Source of the DNA: an uncultured bacterium
GTDB taxonomy: Bacteria > Planctomycetota > UBA8108 > UBA1146
Reading direction: 5' to 3'
NCBI GenBank assembly: GCA_913056395.1
Contig: CAJXMG010000020.1
Location: forward strand, 1-50,277
DNA length: 50,277 bases
Made by a program: the position numbers and the translations under genes. Position 1 is the stretch's first letter. Every line of letters starts with the position of its first letter. A model generated the notes under the pieces. That model did not search any database and was not told where the DNA came from. It worked only from the letters and a program-made list of their open reading frames with translations. This document shows, in pieces, positions 17,546 through 25,771 of the stretch.

Positions 17546-18058
17546 GTGAACGATTCCGAGAATGATCGCTGGAGCCTGCACCGACAGGCTTCTCCGGGTG
17601 CCCTTCAGTTGGATGCGACCGACCTCGAAGAACTGTTGCCGATCCAGCGTGACAGACTGTTGATTGACCGGGTTCTCGCATTACGACCAGGGATGCATGC
17701 CATCGCTGAGAAAGCGGTGTCTGCAGGTCCCCGGGAGCAACAGTTTCGGGGACGGGAGGAGTTCACCTTTCCTTCGACTCACGCTTTCAGTGCGTTAGAG
17801 CAGTTATCTCTGGTGGTCATGATCTCGGAATTGCCTATTGGGCAAACCATCGAAGTTCCTGCACTGGTCTCGATTGCTTCGATGCAGGTTTCAGCGGAGT
17901 TGGTCGAACCGGGCTTGCTTCACCTAAATGTACGTTCGACGGGGATCGTCGATCTGCCAGAAGTGGATGGTGAAGTGGTGGGCTTTGAAGGAAGTGTCAG
18001 CGTCAATGGAGAAGATTTCGTCACGGCAGCCTGGCAAATGAAAAAAGGCAAGCCCTGA
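17546..18058 (+). CDS. FabZ-like hot-dog protein lacking the dehydratase active site
   Basis: A 170-residue protein that follows the FabZ layout: a leader of about 28 residues, then LLPIQRDRLLIDRVLALRPG, which corresponds to FabZ LLPHRYPFLLVDRVLEL. The catalytic His of that motif is replaced (IQRDR). The second FabZ motif, FPGHPVMPGVL with the catalytic Glu/Asp helix, is replaced by FPSTHAFSALEQLS. The C-terminal strands (ASMQVSAELVEPGLLHLNVR, VDGEVVGFEGSVSVNGEDFV) fit a hot-dog sheet. It therefore probably binds an acyl group or partner without classic dehydratase chemistry. The start is GTG 17546, with AGGA seven bases before. It is convergent with rpoD, with a large hairpin between them. 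No acyl-carrier genes lie nearby. Confidence 0.7.
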   Translation: MNDSENDRWSLHRQASPGALQLDATDLEELLPIQRDRLLIDRVLALRPGMHAIAEKAVSAGPREQQFRGREEFTFPSTHAFSALEQLSLVVMISELPIGQTIEVPALVSIASMQVSAELVEPGLLHLNVRSTGIVDLPEVDGEVVGFEGSVSVNGEDFVTAAWQMKKGKP

Positions 18059-18098
18059 CTCCCGCCGGTCCGGCGGGTTGGCGCGCGTCAGGGCTTGC
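18048..18098. terminator. Large hairpin between convergent FabZ-like gene and rpoD
   Basis: GCAAGCCCTGAC (18048-18059) is perfectly complementary to GTCAGGGCTTGC (18087-18098), giving a 12-bp outer stem. Inside it CCCGCCGG and CCGGCGGG form a second hairpin (about 18061-18077). The left arm covers the last codons and stop of the FabZ-like gene. No long T run follows in either direction, so it may act as a bidirectional transcript end or 3'-stabilising structure instead of a classic terminator. Confidence 0.5.
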
Positions 18099-18126
18099 CA
18101 TCGATTCCTGTCTCGTGAATCGGGGA

Positions 18127-19812
18127 TCAACCGTCGAGGAAACCTTCCAGGTTTCTTGAGCGAACCGGGTGACGCAGTTTCTTCAAGGCCCGGATCTCGA
18201 TCTGGCGAATCCTCTCGCGGGTGACTTTGAACTTCTTGCCCAGCTCTTCCAAGGTGTAGGTCTCATCCTTGCCGATTCCGAATCGCAACTTGATCACTTC
18301 ACGCTCACGGAGGCTGAGAGTCTCAAGGACGCGAGTCATTCTTCTTTTGAGGGCCTCTTCGGAGATGGCCTCGGAAGGCTTCTCGAAACGGTAGTCCTCA
18401 ATGAACTCACCAAAGGTCGATTCGTCGTCGGGGCCGATGGGGGTGGAGAGGGAAACGGGAACCCGGCTCAGGCGAATCATCGCTTCCAATTCTTCGGCGG
18501 GAACTTCCAGCTCTTCAGCGATCTCGTGGAGATCGGGACGACGACCGGTGCGCTGCAAGTGCTCACGACTGACGCCGCCCAGTTTGCTCATGGTTTCCGA
18601 CATGTAGACCGGAAGGCGGACCATACGAGACTTCTCAGCGATCGCACGGCTGATGGCCTGACGGATCCACCAGGTGGCATAGGTCGAGAACTTGTAGCCC
18701 TTGGTGTAGTCGTACTTTTCGCAAGCACGCATCAAGCCGGTGTTACCTTCCTGAATCAGGTCGAGGAAACTGAGCCCACGGCCGCGGTACTTCTTGGCGA
18801 CGCTGACGACCAGGCGCAGGTTTCCACTGGAGAGACCACCCTTGGCAGCTTCGTAACGCTTGAAGTCGAGGCTGATCTCACGGGCACGCTCCAGGAAAGC
18901 CGGGTAAGGTTCGAAAATTGCCTCGTTGATGTCATCGAACTCCTTGCCGATGGCGCGCTTGTTGCGGATACGCAGGCCAACGATGGCTTTTTCCAACTTC
19001 TTGCCCAGAATCTCGATCTCACTCTGAAAGCGACCGATGTACTTCATTTTGAGTTCGTAGGATTCGAGCATTCTGGCGAGCTTGAGAATCCTATTGTGAA
19101 GACGCTTCTCCAGTTTCGGACGCTCCTTCTTGTCGGAGAGAGGCAGGTCTTCGAGGTCGAGGGCGTCGAGTTGATTGGAGCGGAACAGTTGCTGCATGCG
19201 CGGCAGTTCCTTCTCGAGGCGATCGAAGAAGGTCTGACGATCTCCCTTGCGGGAAAGGGTCAGATCGAGGCTTTTTTCAACCAGTCGAGTACCGTTATTG
19301 ATCTGTCCCAAAAGCTGCAGCGTTTCATCCTGGCCGAGGGCGGTCATGAAGATGTTGCGACACAGCTTTTTCTGGCTCTTCTCGATTTCCTTGGCGAAGT
19401 GGATCTCTTCCTCACGGGTCAGCAGGGGAATCGAGGCCATCTGTGAGAAGTACATGCGGATCGGGTCATCCAGAGCCTTGACCGCCATGCGTTCAGCGGT
19501 TTCGCCACTGGCAGCAGCGGCCGCTTCACGCTCTTTGTTTTCCTTCTCCATCTGCTCTTTGAGTTCCTGCTCGGCTGCAACGGCCTCTTTCTCATTGAAC
19601 TCTACGTTATCGAGTTCGTCAGACTCCTCCTCAGAGATATCGTCGACAATCTCGACGTTGATCTCACGGAGCAGTCCCTGAACCATGGCGAACTTCTTTG
19701 AGTTCTTTTCGATTTCGGGGAGAGATTTGAGAAGGGTGGAGAGGCCGACTTCCTCATTCTCTTTGAGGTTGCCGAGCAAGTCTTTGATTCGCTTCTGGAA
19801 CGGCTTCTTCAA
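18127..19812 (-). CDS. rpoD: RNA polymerase primary sigma factor RpoD
   Basis: A 561-residue group 1 sigma-70 factor. Region 1.1 is present at the N-terminus (about 1-70), followed by an acidic, Lys/Glu-rich stretch. Region 1.2 reads DDPIRMYFSQMASIPLLTRE. A non-conserved insert follows, then region 2 with GNLRLVVSVAKKYRGRGL, FLDLIQEGNTGLMRACEKYD and the -10-binding YKFSTYATWWIRQAISRAI. Region 3 includes RMVRLPVYMSETMSKL, and region 4 ends with YTLEELGKKFKVTRERIRQI and LRHPVRSRNLEGFL. All DNA- and core-binding regions are intact. The start codon is TTG (19810-19812), preceded by AGGAGG with a seven-base spacer. dnaG, the usual neighbour in many bacteria, is not adjacent. Confidence 0.97.
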   Translation of the reverse strand: MKKPFQKRIKDLLGNLKENEEVGLSTLLKSLPEIEKNSKKFAMVQGLLREINVEIVDDISEEESDELDNVEFNEKEAVAAEQELKEQMEKENKEREAAAAASGETAERMAVKALDDPIRMYFSQMASIPLLTREEEIHFAKEIEKSQKKLCRNIFMTALGQDETLQLLGQINNGTRLVEKSLDLTLSRKGDRQTFFDRLEKELPRMQQLFRSNQLDALDLEDLPLSDKKERPKLEKRLHNRILKLARMLESYELKMKYIGRFQSEIEILGKKLEKAIVGLRIRNKRAIGKEFDDINEAIFEPYPAFLERAREISLDFKRYEAAKGGLSSGNLRLVVSVAKKYRGRGLSFLDLIQEGNTGLMRACEKYDYTKGYKFSTYATWWIRQAISRAIAEKSRMVRLPVYMSETMSKLGGVSREHLQRTGRRPDLHEIAEELEVPAEELEAMIRLSRVPVSLSTPIGPDDESTFGEFIEDYRFEKPSEAISEEALKRRMTRVLETLSLREREVIKLRFGIGKDETYTLEELGKKFKVTRERIRQIEIRALKKLRHPVRSRNLEGFLDG

Positions 19813-20040
19813 GGTGCGCCTCCTGATCGGTCGTTCGCGTGGGCGGGATCGCGGATCCCAGACAGGAGTAGTAGTGGCAAGTTGCGTACCCGCTCAAGGG
19901 GGTCTTCATATGAGTCAGGAGAGGGATATAACGCCTTTGACCTTCGGGTCCGTTATTGATGAGTTCCGCTTTTGATCAGAGTGTCCAACTTTTTAACACT
20001 CTGTGGAGAGGAAGAAGTGGGAGAAGATTTTCTCCGCTGT

Positions 20041-21609
20041 TCAGGAGCCGAGACCGTACCGTTTCATTTTTGCGTACAGTGTGGTCTTGGGAATCCCCAG
20101 GGATTTGCACACCTCACCGCGTCGGTCCCCGAATTTCTCCAGAGCTTCCGCTATCCACTGTTTCTCCAACTGCTCAACGAGGGATTTCATCGAGCCGGCC
20201 GCAATGACCGAATCAAGACCGGTGTCAGTCTGGCTGGAACTAGAACTCACACTCTGGGGCGTTTGATCTGAGAAATCGTGCACATTGAGCTGATCTCCAG
20301 CGAGTGCATGGATTCTGCGAATTTCGTTTTGAAGTTGGCGAATGTTGCCGGGCCAGTTGTGAGAGAGGAGATGCTTTTCGATTTCCGTATCGAATTCAAA
20401 GTCGGTTCCCCTCTCTTCATTGAGTCCTTCGAGGAAATGCTGGGCAATCAGGGTGATGTCGCTTCCTCGATCCCGGAGAGGCGGCAAATGAACATTGATC
20501 ACATTGAGCCTGTAGAAGAGATCTTCACGGAAGCGGCCCTGCTGAACTTCTGTTGCCAGATCCCGGTTGGTTGCGGAAACGATACGGACATCGATGTGGA
20601 TCAGCTCCTGTCCGCCTACTCGACGGATGACCCCTTCCTGAATGACTCGCAGTAACTTCTTTTGCAATCCAGGAGAAGTATCGCCGATTTCATCCAGAAA
20701 AATCGTACCACCGTGGGCCAATTCAAAGAGACCGGGACGATCTTCGGTGGCTCCTGTGTAGGCACCTTTGACACATCCGAACAGTTCAGTTTCGAGAAGG
20801 GTCTCCGTGATGGCTCCACAGTTTTCACTGACGAAGGGGCCTTCAGCCCGCGGGCTTCGGTCGTGGACTGATCGTGCAGCCAGCTCTTTTCCTGTTCCGC
20901 TCTCACCGGTCACGAGGATGGGGGCCATACTCGGTGCAACCTTGTCGATCAGTTTGCGTGCAGCAAGGAGCTCCGCATGCTCTCCGATGATTTGAACCGC
21001 TTGCGGGAGATTTTTCTGCTGCCGCACTTTGGGCGTCACTTTTTGCATCGTAGCGGGCGGGGGAGAAGTAGGTCCTTTTTGAGTCGCCATGGAGACGGTC
21101 TGATGAATCGCTGCCGTCACAATGCTGAAAACCAGATCGTGTCGGGATTCTTCTGCGAGGCTTTGGAAGCGGTGATCCAGATAGATCACAGCGCGTGAAT
21201 TGATGGGCAGGATCATGACCGATTGGGTTCGAGGCAGTTTATCCCTGTCCCAGCGGTCGCGGTCGGGAAGTGAAGGCACATCTTCACAGGACCATGTCTG
21301 TGCCGATTCCAGTGCTCGCTCGGCGAGGGGCAGCAGGACCTTGGTCAGCGGTTGGCGGACATTTTCCTGATCCAGATCGCGGGCGATGGGGCATTCCCAC
21401 TCTCCCAGATCATCCCGGTGGAGCAAAAAGGCCCGTTCCGCATGGGAGATCTCGACGAGAGTATCGAGGAACCACGGTAACCTGTCTGAAGTCGGTTCGG
21501 TGAACCAAAGGCCGAGTTCTCCGGCGAGATGGCCGGATTCACCGAATTGATCCTTCAGGACCTGCGGGAGGGGGCCTGACGTCTTTTCGAACTCCCTGGC
21601 GAACTCCAT
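20041..21609 (-). CDS. Sigma-54-dependent transcriptional activator (GAF-AAA+-Fis)
   Basis: A 522-residue enhancer-binding protein. Residues about 20-170 look like a GAF-type sensor (WFLDTLVEISHAERAFLLHR, VMILPINSRAVIYLDHRFQ). The AAA+ domain has Walker A TGESGTGKE (235-242), the sigma-54-contacting loop KGAYTGATEDRPG (GAYTGA at 282-287, where GAFTGA is the consensus; Phe to Tyr is a conservative change), Walker B GGTIFLDEIGD and FREDLFYRLNV. The C-terminal Fis-type helix-turn-helix reads ALEKFGDRRGEVCKSLGIPK. ATG 21609 is chosen because GAGG lies eight bases before it; an upstream TTG at 21627 has no SD. It lacks a receiver domain, so the signal is likely a ligand or partner. It is divergent from ndk across a palindrome-rich 208-bp region. 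Between its stop and rpoD (19813-20040) I see only a short inverted repeat near 19979-20003. Confidence 0.93.
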   Translation of the reverse strand: MEFAREFEKTSGPLPQVLKDQFGESGHLAGELGLWFTEPTSDRLPWFLDTLVEISHAERAFLLHRDDLGEWECPIARDLDQENVRQPLTKVLLPLAERALESAQTWSCEDVPSLPDRDRWDRDKLPRTQSVMILPINSRAVIYLDHRFQSLAEESRHDLVFSIVTAAIHQTVSMATQKGPTSPPPATMQKVTPKVRQQKNLPQAVQIIGEHAELLAARKLIDKVAPSMAPILVTGESGTGKELAARSVHDRSPRAEGPFVSENCGAITETLLETELFGCVKGAYTGATEDRPGLFELAHGGTIFLDEIGDTSPGLQKKLLRVIQEGVIRRVGGQELIHIDVRIVSATNRDLATEVQQGRFREDLFYRLNVINVHLPPLRDRGSDITLIAQHFLEGLNEERGTDFEFDTEIEKHLLSHNWPGNIRQLQNEIRRIHALAGDQLNVHDFSDQTPQSVSSSSSQTDTGLDSVIAAGSMKSLVEQLEKQWIAEALEKFGDRRGEVCKSLGIPKTTLYAKMKRYGLGS

Positions 21610-21677
21610 GCCAATGACCTCTTTCAACCGGTCCGATCCACTGGAAATCGGACTGTGTCTTGCGAGAATCTACACAA

Positions 21678-21801
21678 CCGGGACGAGTCTATTCGTCGCC
21701 GGGCAAACCATTCCGGGATCGATTCCCGGATCAGGGACCGATCCCGTGGCGGGAACGGAACCTGCCGTGAAGAAGCATAACATCCGGGGGCAAAATCCCC
21801 C
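21678..21801. repeat. Cluster of short inverted repeats between the sigma-54 activator gene and ndk
   Basis: Four small dyads follow each other: CCGG-GACGA / TCGTC-CCGG (21678-21702), CCGGGA-tcgat-TCCCGG (21713-21729), GGGA-ccga-TCCC (21734-21745) and GGGGG-caaaat-CCCCC (21786-21801). The last one ends about eight bases before the ndk ribosome binding site and could fold in its leader. The others may be operators or transcript hairpins. Function is not demonstrable from sequence. Confidence 0.5.
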
Positions 21802-21817
21802 TATTTGGAGGTTTTCC

Positions 21818-22270
21818 ATGGAGCGCACGCTCATTTTGCTCAAACCCGATGCCGTCCAGAGACGCCTCATCGGCCCAATTCTCGAGAGATTTGAAAGAAA
21901 AGGCCTGAAGGTCGTGGGAATGAAACTGATGCAAATCAGTGACGAATTGGCCGCCACCCACTACGGCGACCACAAGGGCAAGCCCTTCTACGACGGCCTC
22001 GTCAGTTTCATGACCTCCGCACCGGTGGTGGCGATGGCACTGGAGGGCAACAAGGCCATCAGTGTCTGCCGCAAGTTGATGGGTGCAACCTTTGGTTGCG
22101 ATGCCGAGGCGGGAACGATCCGCGGGGATTTTGGAATTTCCAACGGTTTCAACCTTGTTCACGGTTCCGACAGTCCGGAAGCCGCCGAGCGTGAGTTGGG
22201 ACTTTTCTTCAATGATGGTGAAATCTTGGAATACGGTCTCATCGACGATAACTGGAACGCCGCAGAGTAA
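21818..22270 (+). CDS. ndk: Nucleoside diphosphate kinase
   Basis: A 150-residue enzyme that transfers phosphate from NTPs to NDPs through a phospho-His intermediate. The protein begins MERTLILLKPDAVQRRLIG, a standard NDK N-terminus with the Lys of the LKPDA motif. The active-site His115 lies in ISNGFNLVHGSDSPEAAERE, and GTIRGDFGI is present. Length is normal. The frame is open upstream to 21608, but ATG 21818 has GGAGG seven bases before it and begins the conserved domain. A stable hairpin lies just upstream of the SD (21786-21801) and another follows the stop. Confidence 0.96.
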   Translation: MERTLILLKPDAVQRRLIGPILERFERKGLKVVGMKLMQISDELAATHYGDHKGKPFYDGLVSFMTSAPVVAMALEGNKAISVCRKLMGATFGCDAEAGTIRGDFGISNGFNLVHGSDSPEAAERELGLFFNDGEILEYGLIDDNWNAAE

Positions 22271-22277
22271 GGGTTCA

Positions 22278-22310
22278 GAAACCGGTGGGGTGAATCGCCT
22301 CACCGGTTTC
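22278..22310 (+). terminator. Hairpin after ndk
   Basis: GAAACCGGTG (22278-22287) pairs perfectly with CACCGGTTTC (22301-22310), with a 13-base loop. No T run follows, so termination is uncertain; the RqcH gene starts 20 bp later and could be reached by read-through. Confidence 0.35.
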
Positions 22311-22329
22311 CGCTCCATTTGCGAACACG

Positions 22330-23901
22330 ATGGTTTCCAGCGATCGCTCTTCTGGACTTCGCCGGGAGGAGGTCACCCTCCTGGTTTCTGAACTCTCCTC
22401 CATCCTGGAGGGGCAACGCATCGGCAAGGTCTACGATGCTCCCCACGGCAACCTGAGAATTGTGATCGGCTCAGGATCCGCCCGAATGCACCTGTTGATC
22501 TCGGTCCATCCCGGAACGTCGCGGATGGTGTTGCTGAAGGAGTCATTGCCCGCCCCCGATCGACCCGGGGAAAAGGTCGCCCGCTTGCGAACCCTGCTCT
22601 CCGGTGCCCTTGTCGATCAGGTGGATCAACCGGGTGGAGATCGAATGATGCGCCTGAGGTTGGCTTTTGGGCCCCAAAAACGTCATCGCCGAGATCTGTT
22701 GCTGGAGTTGTTCGGACGCCAGGGGCGGTTGCTGATCCTCGAGGGGAAGCCAGCGAGAGTTCGCTTCGTCACGGGACGAGGGGGGCTCGGAAATGGCGAA
22801 CCCTATCAATATCCCCAAGCTCCCCGCAATGAAGATGGCCTGATTGCAGGGGGGGTCTCTCCGACACTGCCCTTCGACCCTTTTCAGCATATTCCTGTTG
22901 AGGAGCGAACCGGTGAAACACCGTTTCACCATTGGTTGGGCCCCCAGCTTCAAGATCGTGAAGAGCGTCTGATTCTCGAAGGCAAGATCCGCGAGGGGCA
23001 GCAGGAGCTGAATCGTCAGCGAAAAGTACTGACCCGGCGCCTGGAGAATCTGCAGCGGGATCTTCAACGGTCACTCGATTGGGAGTGGTGGCAAAACCGG
23101 GGAGAATTGCTCAAGTCGGTTCTTCATCAACTCAAGAGGGGAATGTCATCGATTGAAGTCGATGATTGGTACAGGGAAGGATCTCCCAAAGTAGAGATCG
23201 AGTTGATGGCCGAAAAAACTCCGATTCAAAATGTGGAGCGATATTTTCACAAGGCTCGCAAGGGCAAGCGGTCTATCGAACTGTTGACTGAGCGAACCGG
23301 GGATACCCAAATCCTGTGCGACGAATTGGAATCTCTCCAGCACGAGAGTGAAAAATTGAAATCACAGGAGATATTGAACGCTGAACAAATTGAAGACTGG
23401 TTGCACAGAAGTCTCCGGTGGTGCTCCCGTCATGGAAAGAAGAAACAGGCTCCGAAGGAACAGAGTCAGCGAGGGCGAGGAAAAGAAGAAAAGCGGCCCT
23501 TCATGCGCTATCGATCCAGAGAAGGACTGGAGATTCTGGTTGGCAGAAGTGCCAGAGAGAATGACGACCTCAGTATCCGAACAGCCCGTGGTAACGACCT
23601 TTTCTTCCACATTGCAGGAAAACCTGGGCCACACGTTTTACTTCGGGTTCCAAGAGGAGAAGTGGCCTCTCCGGAAAGTATCGACGACGCCGCGTATGTT
23701 GCGGCTTATCGCTCCGGGTGGAGAGGCCCTGGTGGAGTAGCCGTTCACTGGACCGAATCCAAATTTGTTCGCAAGCCAAAGGGATTGCCTCCGGGCAAGG
23801 TCCTTATCGATCGTGAACGGGAGCATTGGGTGACACCCCGAGAAAACGGTTTGGCCACTTTGCGTAATCCTGAAGACGATGGGCTCAAACCCACTTCCTG
23901 A
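22330..23901 (+). CDS. rqcH: RqcH/NFACT-family ribosome quality control protein
   Basis: A 523-residue NFACT protein (Rqc2/Tae2/FbpA family). Bacterial RqcH binds stalled 50S subunits and adds C-terminal alanine tails to incomplete peptides. The NFACT-N domain includes QRIGKVYDAPHGNLRIVIGS and a conserved Asp104-Arg105 in GGDRMMRLRLAFG, matching the D-R pair required for tailing in the family. A coiled-coil middle (about residues 215-360, rich in Glu/Arg/Gln) follows. The NFACT-R domain is at the C-terminus: RYRSREGLEILVGRSAREND, RGNDLFFHIAGKPGPHVLLR and WTESKFVRKPKGLPPGKVL. It is slightly shorter than Bacillus RqcH, mainly in the coiled-coil part. No obvious strong SD was seen before ATG 22330. 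Confidence 0.88.
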   Translation: MVSSDRSSGLRREEVTLLVSELSSILEGQRIGKVYDAPHGNLRIVIGSGSARMHLLISVHPGTSRMVLLKESLPAPDRPGEKVARLRTLLSGALVDQVDQPGGDRMMRLRLAFGPQKRHRRDLLLELFGRQGRLLILEGKPARVRFVTGRGGLGNGEPYQYPQAPRNEDGLIAGGVSPTLPFDPFQHIPVEERTGETPFHHWLGPQLQDREERLILEGKIREGQQELNRQRKVLTRRLENLQRDLQRSLDWEWWQNRGELLKSVLHQLKRGMSSIEVDDWYREGSPKVEIELMAEKTPIQNVERYFHKARKGKRSIELLTERTGDTQILCDELESLQHESEKLKSQEILNAEQIEDWLHRSLRWCSRHGKKKQAPKEQSQRGRGKEEKRPFMRYRSREGLEILVGRSARENDDLSIRTARGNDLFFHIAGKPGPHVLLRVPRGEVASPESIDDAAYVAAYRSGWRGPGGVAVHWTESKFVRKPKGLPPGKVLIDREREHWVTPRENGLATLRNPEDDGLKPTS

Positions 23902-23941
23902 TCCTGTTGCAGATCAGGGGACTCGAACTGATTCAGGGGCC

Positions 23942-23970
23942 TATACAGTTTAGAGGGTTTGACTTATAAT
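23942..23970 (+). promoter_or_regulatory. Sigma-70-type promoter of the lipoprotein gene
   Basis: TATACA (23942-23947, 4/6 of the -35 consensus) and a perfect TATAAT (23965-23970) are separated by exactly 17 bp in the short gap between rqcH and the lipoprotein gene. Predicted transcription would start about 38 nt upstream of the ATG at 24015. Confidence 0.6.
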
Positions 23971-24014
23971 CATCCGATCCCGAAAGTTGCACAAAGATAG
24001 AAATCGAGAGCGAA

Positions 24015-24749
24015 ATGCCCATGTCCTTTTCTGTATCGGCGATCGCACAGTGGCGGATCACCTCGTCCAGCCACGTCATCCTGTGGATGATTATGTGCCT
24101 GCCTCTTTTGGCGGGTTGCACGCCTTCAAATACCTCGGCGAGAGATACTGAGGATTTCGACCCAATCGAGGCCGCCAAAACGATCACACGCAATGGAGAC
24201 AAAGCCAACGCCCTGGTTCAAGAGGTGGTTGATACTGTCGACCTTGAGGACGAGGAGAGTCTTCGCAAGGGACTAGAGAGTTACAAAGAGGCGGCGGTTC
24301 TTCTGGATGAATCGGTTCGTCTTGCACGAACTTCCACTGGCCCTCGGCTCGAGCGCTTCAAAATCAGGAATAGAATCGCAATCGGTTATACTGCGCTCTA
24401 TGCAATGGCTGATGCAGAGTGCACTCCATTGGAAGAAGAGGGTTTGCGTCCTTCGGAGGAGTTGTTGCGCAAGCGCGCTGAATCGAAGCTTGAAGCGGAA
24501 AAATGGCTGAAACTGGCCCGGCGTGACATGGAAACCCATTTGGCCAATACTCCGATTCAATACCAATCTCCGGACCAGTTTTGGGAATTGCACCTGATTT
24601 ACTTGCAGTTGGCAGACTTCAGAAGTGCGCGTGAGACCCTGATTCGCATGAAAGATAATTTTGGAAACCGAATCGGTAACAATGACCGCAGGGAAATCGA
24701 TTCCAGGATCCGCTACTTCGCCCAGAAGATCCTCGATGAGGGGAACTGA
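24015..24749 (+). CDS. Lipoprotein of unknown function
   Basis: A 244-residue protein whose N-terminus has a hydrophobic segment and lipobox (MCLPLLAGC, Cys at about 35), so it is probably lipid-anchored in the envelope. The mature part is highly charged and helical, with a repeating pattern reminiscent of TPR-like helix pairs (ESYKEAAVLLDESVRLARTS, SKLEAEKWLKLARRDMETHL, HLIYLQLADFRSARETLIRM). I do not recognise a named family. It may be a scaffold or assembly factor, but this is inference only. The signal segment is somewhat far from the first ATG, so a second ATG at 24021 is also possible. It has its own promoter and a strong terminator. Confidence 0.75.
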   Translation: MPMSFSVSAIAQWRITSSSHVILWMIMCLPLLAGCTPSNTSARDTEDFDPIEAAKTITRNGDKANALVQEVVDTVDLEDEESLRKGLESYKEAAVLLDESVRLARTSTGPRLERFKIRNRIAIGYTALYAMADAECTPLEEEGLRPSEELLRKRAESKLEAEKWLKLARRDMETHLANTPIQYQSPDQFWELHLIYLQLADFRSARETLIRMKDNFGNRIGNNDRREIDSRIRYFAQKILDEGN

Positions 24750-24780
24750 AGCGAAGTATTCGTCTGACCTTTGATCATTC

Positions 24781-24821
24781 AGGCTGTTACCGGAATCCGG
24801 TAACAGCCTGCTTTCAATTTT
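24781..24821 (+). terminator. Intrinsic terminator after the lipoprotein gene
   Basis: AGGCTGTTACCGG (24781-24793) and CCGGTAACAGCCT (24797-24809) form a perfect 13-bp stem with a three-base loop, followed by a T-rich stretch (CTTTCAATTTT). It separates the lipoprotein gene from the coiled-coil/actin-like pair. The remaining gap to 25021 shows no clear promoter. Confidence 0.85.
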
Positions 24822-25021
24822 CGCTGATTCGCCCTTATTTGACCGATAGCCCTCTCTGGGAAGGATCTGGCTTCTTCTCGCCGATCCGTGATTTGCCGGC
24901 ATTTCCATCCCGATGCTAGTCTTCGGTGGCCTCCCATCCGGGCAGGTCCTGTCCCCTGTGGGGCAGTCGCGGAAGGCCCGCAGATCCTTCGGGATCCGGA
25001 CCCCAGAAGAACGGGAACTCG

Positions 25022-25768
25022 ATGAGTTCAGCATTTGATGTGCCGAAAGCCGTGGATAAACGCTTGAGCACCATGGCGGTGGATGACCTGGCCAAGCGCG
25101 GTATGCGTACGGTCAAGGTCCTCGACAAAGCTTCCATCATGAGCCTGATCGATGAGGCGGTGGAGACGGTCGTTGCAGACCGCTTGGCAGAGCTCAAGGC
25201 GGAAGATCATGAGCGCTTGCGTGAAGAAGCGAAAACCCAGTTCAAGAAACTGGTGCAGGAGCGCAACAGTCGTCAGAAGGAACAGCAGCAAGCGTACGAA
25301 GAGCGTATCGAAAACCTTCGCGCCCAAGCCGTCAGCCTCGAAGAAAAACTGGAAGAGGCTGAGCGCCAGAAGGAAGAAACTTCAGCGCACGTTGAAGATG
25401 ACTCCGTGACTGAAACGGTGGAAGTTGCTGCAAGTCCAAGTCTGGATGTCGATCAGATTCGAGATGTCGTTCGCGAGGCTGTCGCAGAAGCGAAGTCAGA
25501 GCCCGCAGAAGTTGCCTCCGGTTCACAAATGGAGGATCTCAAGGCGAGCATTGATGCTCTCGCCAATAAAGTGGTGCAGGGAGCTTCCACCACTTCAAGC
25601 AAGCATGTTGAGCCTCCTTCAGAAGATGCCTTGATGGCTCTCTTCTCCAGGGAGGGTGATGAAGAAGTTGAAAACAATCTCGATCAGGTCGAGATCAAAA
25701 ATGCAAAAGCAGGGGGAGTTGCCGCAAATCTTGCGAAACTGAAAAACCTCCAGAAAGAAACGGAGTAG
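25022..25768 (+). CDS. Coiled-coil protein partnered with an actin-like ATPase
   Basis: A 248-residue soluble protein without signal or TM segment. Residues about 1-45 may form a short folded head (VDKRLSTMAVDDLAKRG). Residues about 48-125 are a long continuous coiled coil rich in Glu, Lys, Arg and Gln (AELKAEDHERLREEAKTQFK and onward). A second amphipathic helix follows at about 140-195, and the C-terminus ends with a conserved-looking KAGGVAANLAKLKNLQKETE. I do not recognise the family. The next gene begins three bases after the stop, so the two are surely co-transcribed; a role as adaptor or bundler of actin-like filaments is inferred from that. The start ATG 25022 is chosen over 24926 because the upstream 32 residues look non-coding; the SD is weak. 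Confidence 0.8.
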   Translation: MSSAFDVPKAVDKRLSTMAVDDLAKRGMRTVKVLDKASIMSLIDEAVETVVADRLAELKAEDHERLREEAKTQFKKLVQERNSRQKEQQQAYEERIENLRAQAVSLEEKLEEAERQKEETSAHVEDDSVTETVEVAASPSLDVDQIRDVVREAVAEAKSEPAEVASGSQMEDLKASIDALANKVVQGASTTSSKHVEPPSEDALMALFSREGDEEVENNLDQVEIKNAKAGGVAANLAKLKNLQKETE

Positions 25769-25771
25769 GGC

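Noticed and set aside
18169-19446. 425-residue open frame antisense to rpoD
   Set aside because: It is the reverse-complement shadow of a high-GC, strongly conserved gene; it has no family motifs and no SD.
23959-23970. TTGACT directly followed by TATAAT as a promoter
   Set aside because: The two hexamers touch with no spacer; the TATACA 17 bp upstream is the better -35 partner.
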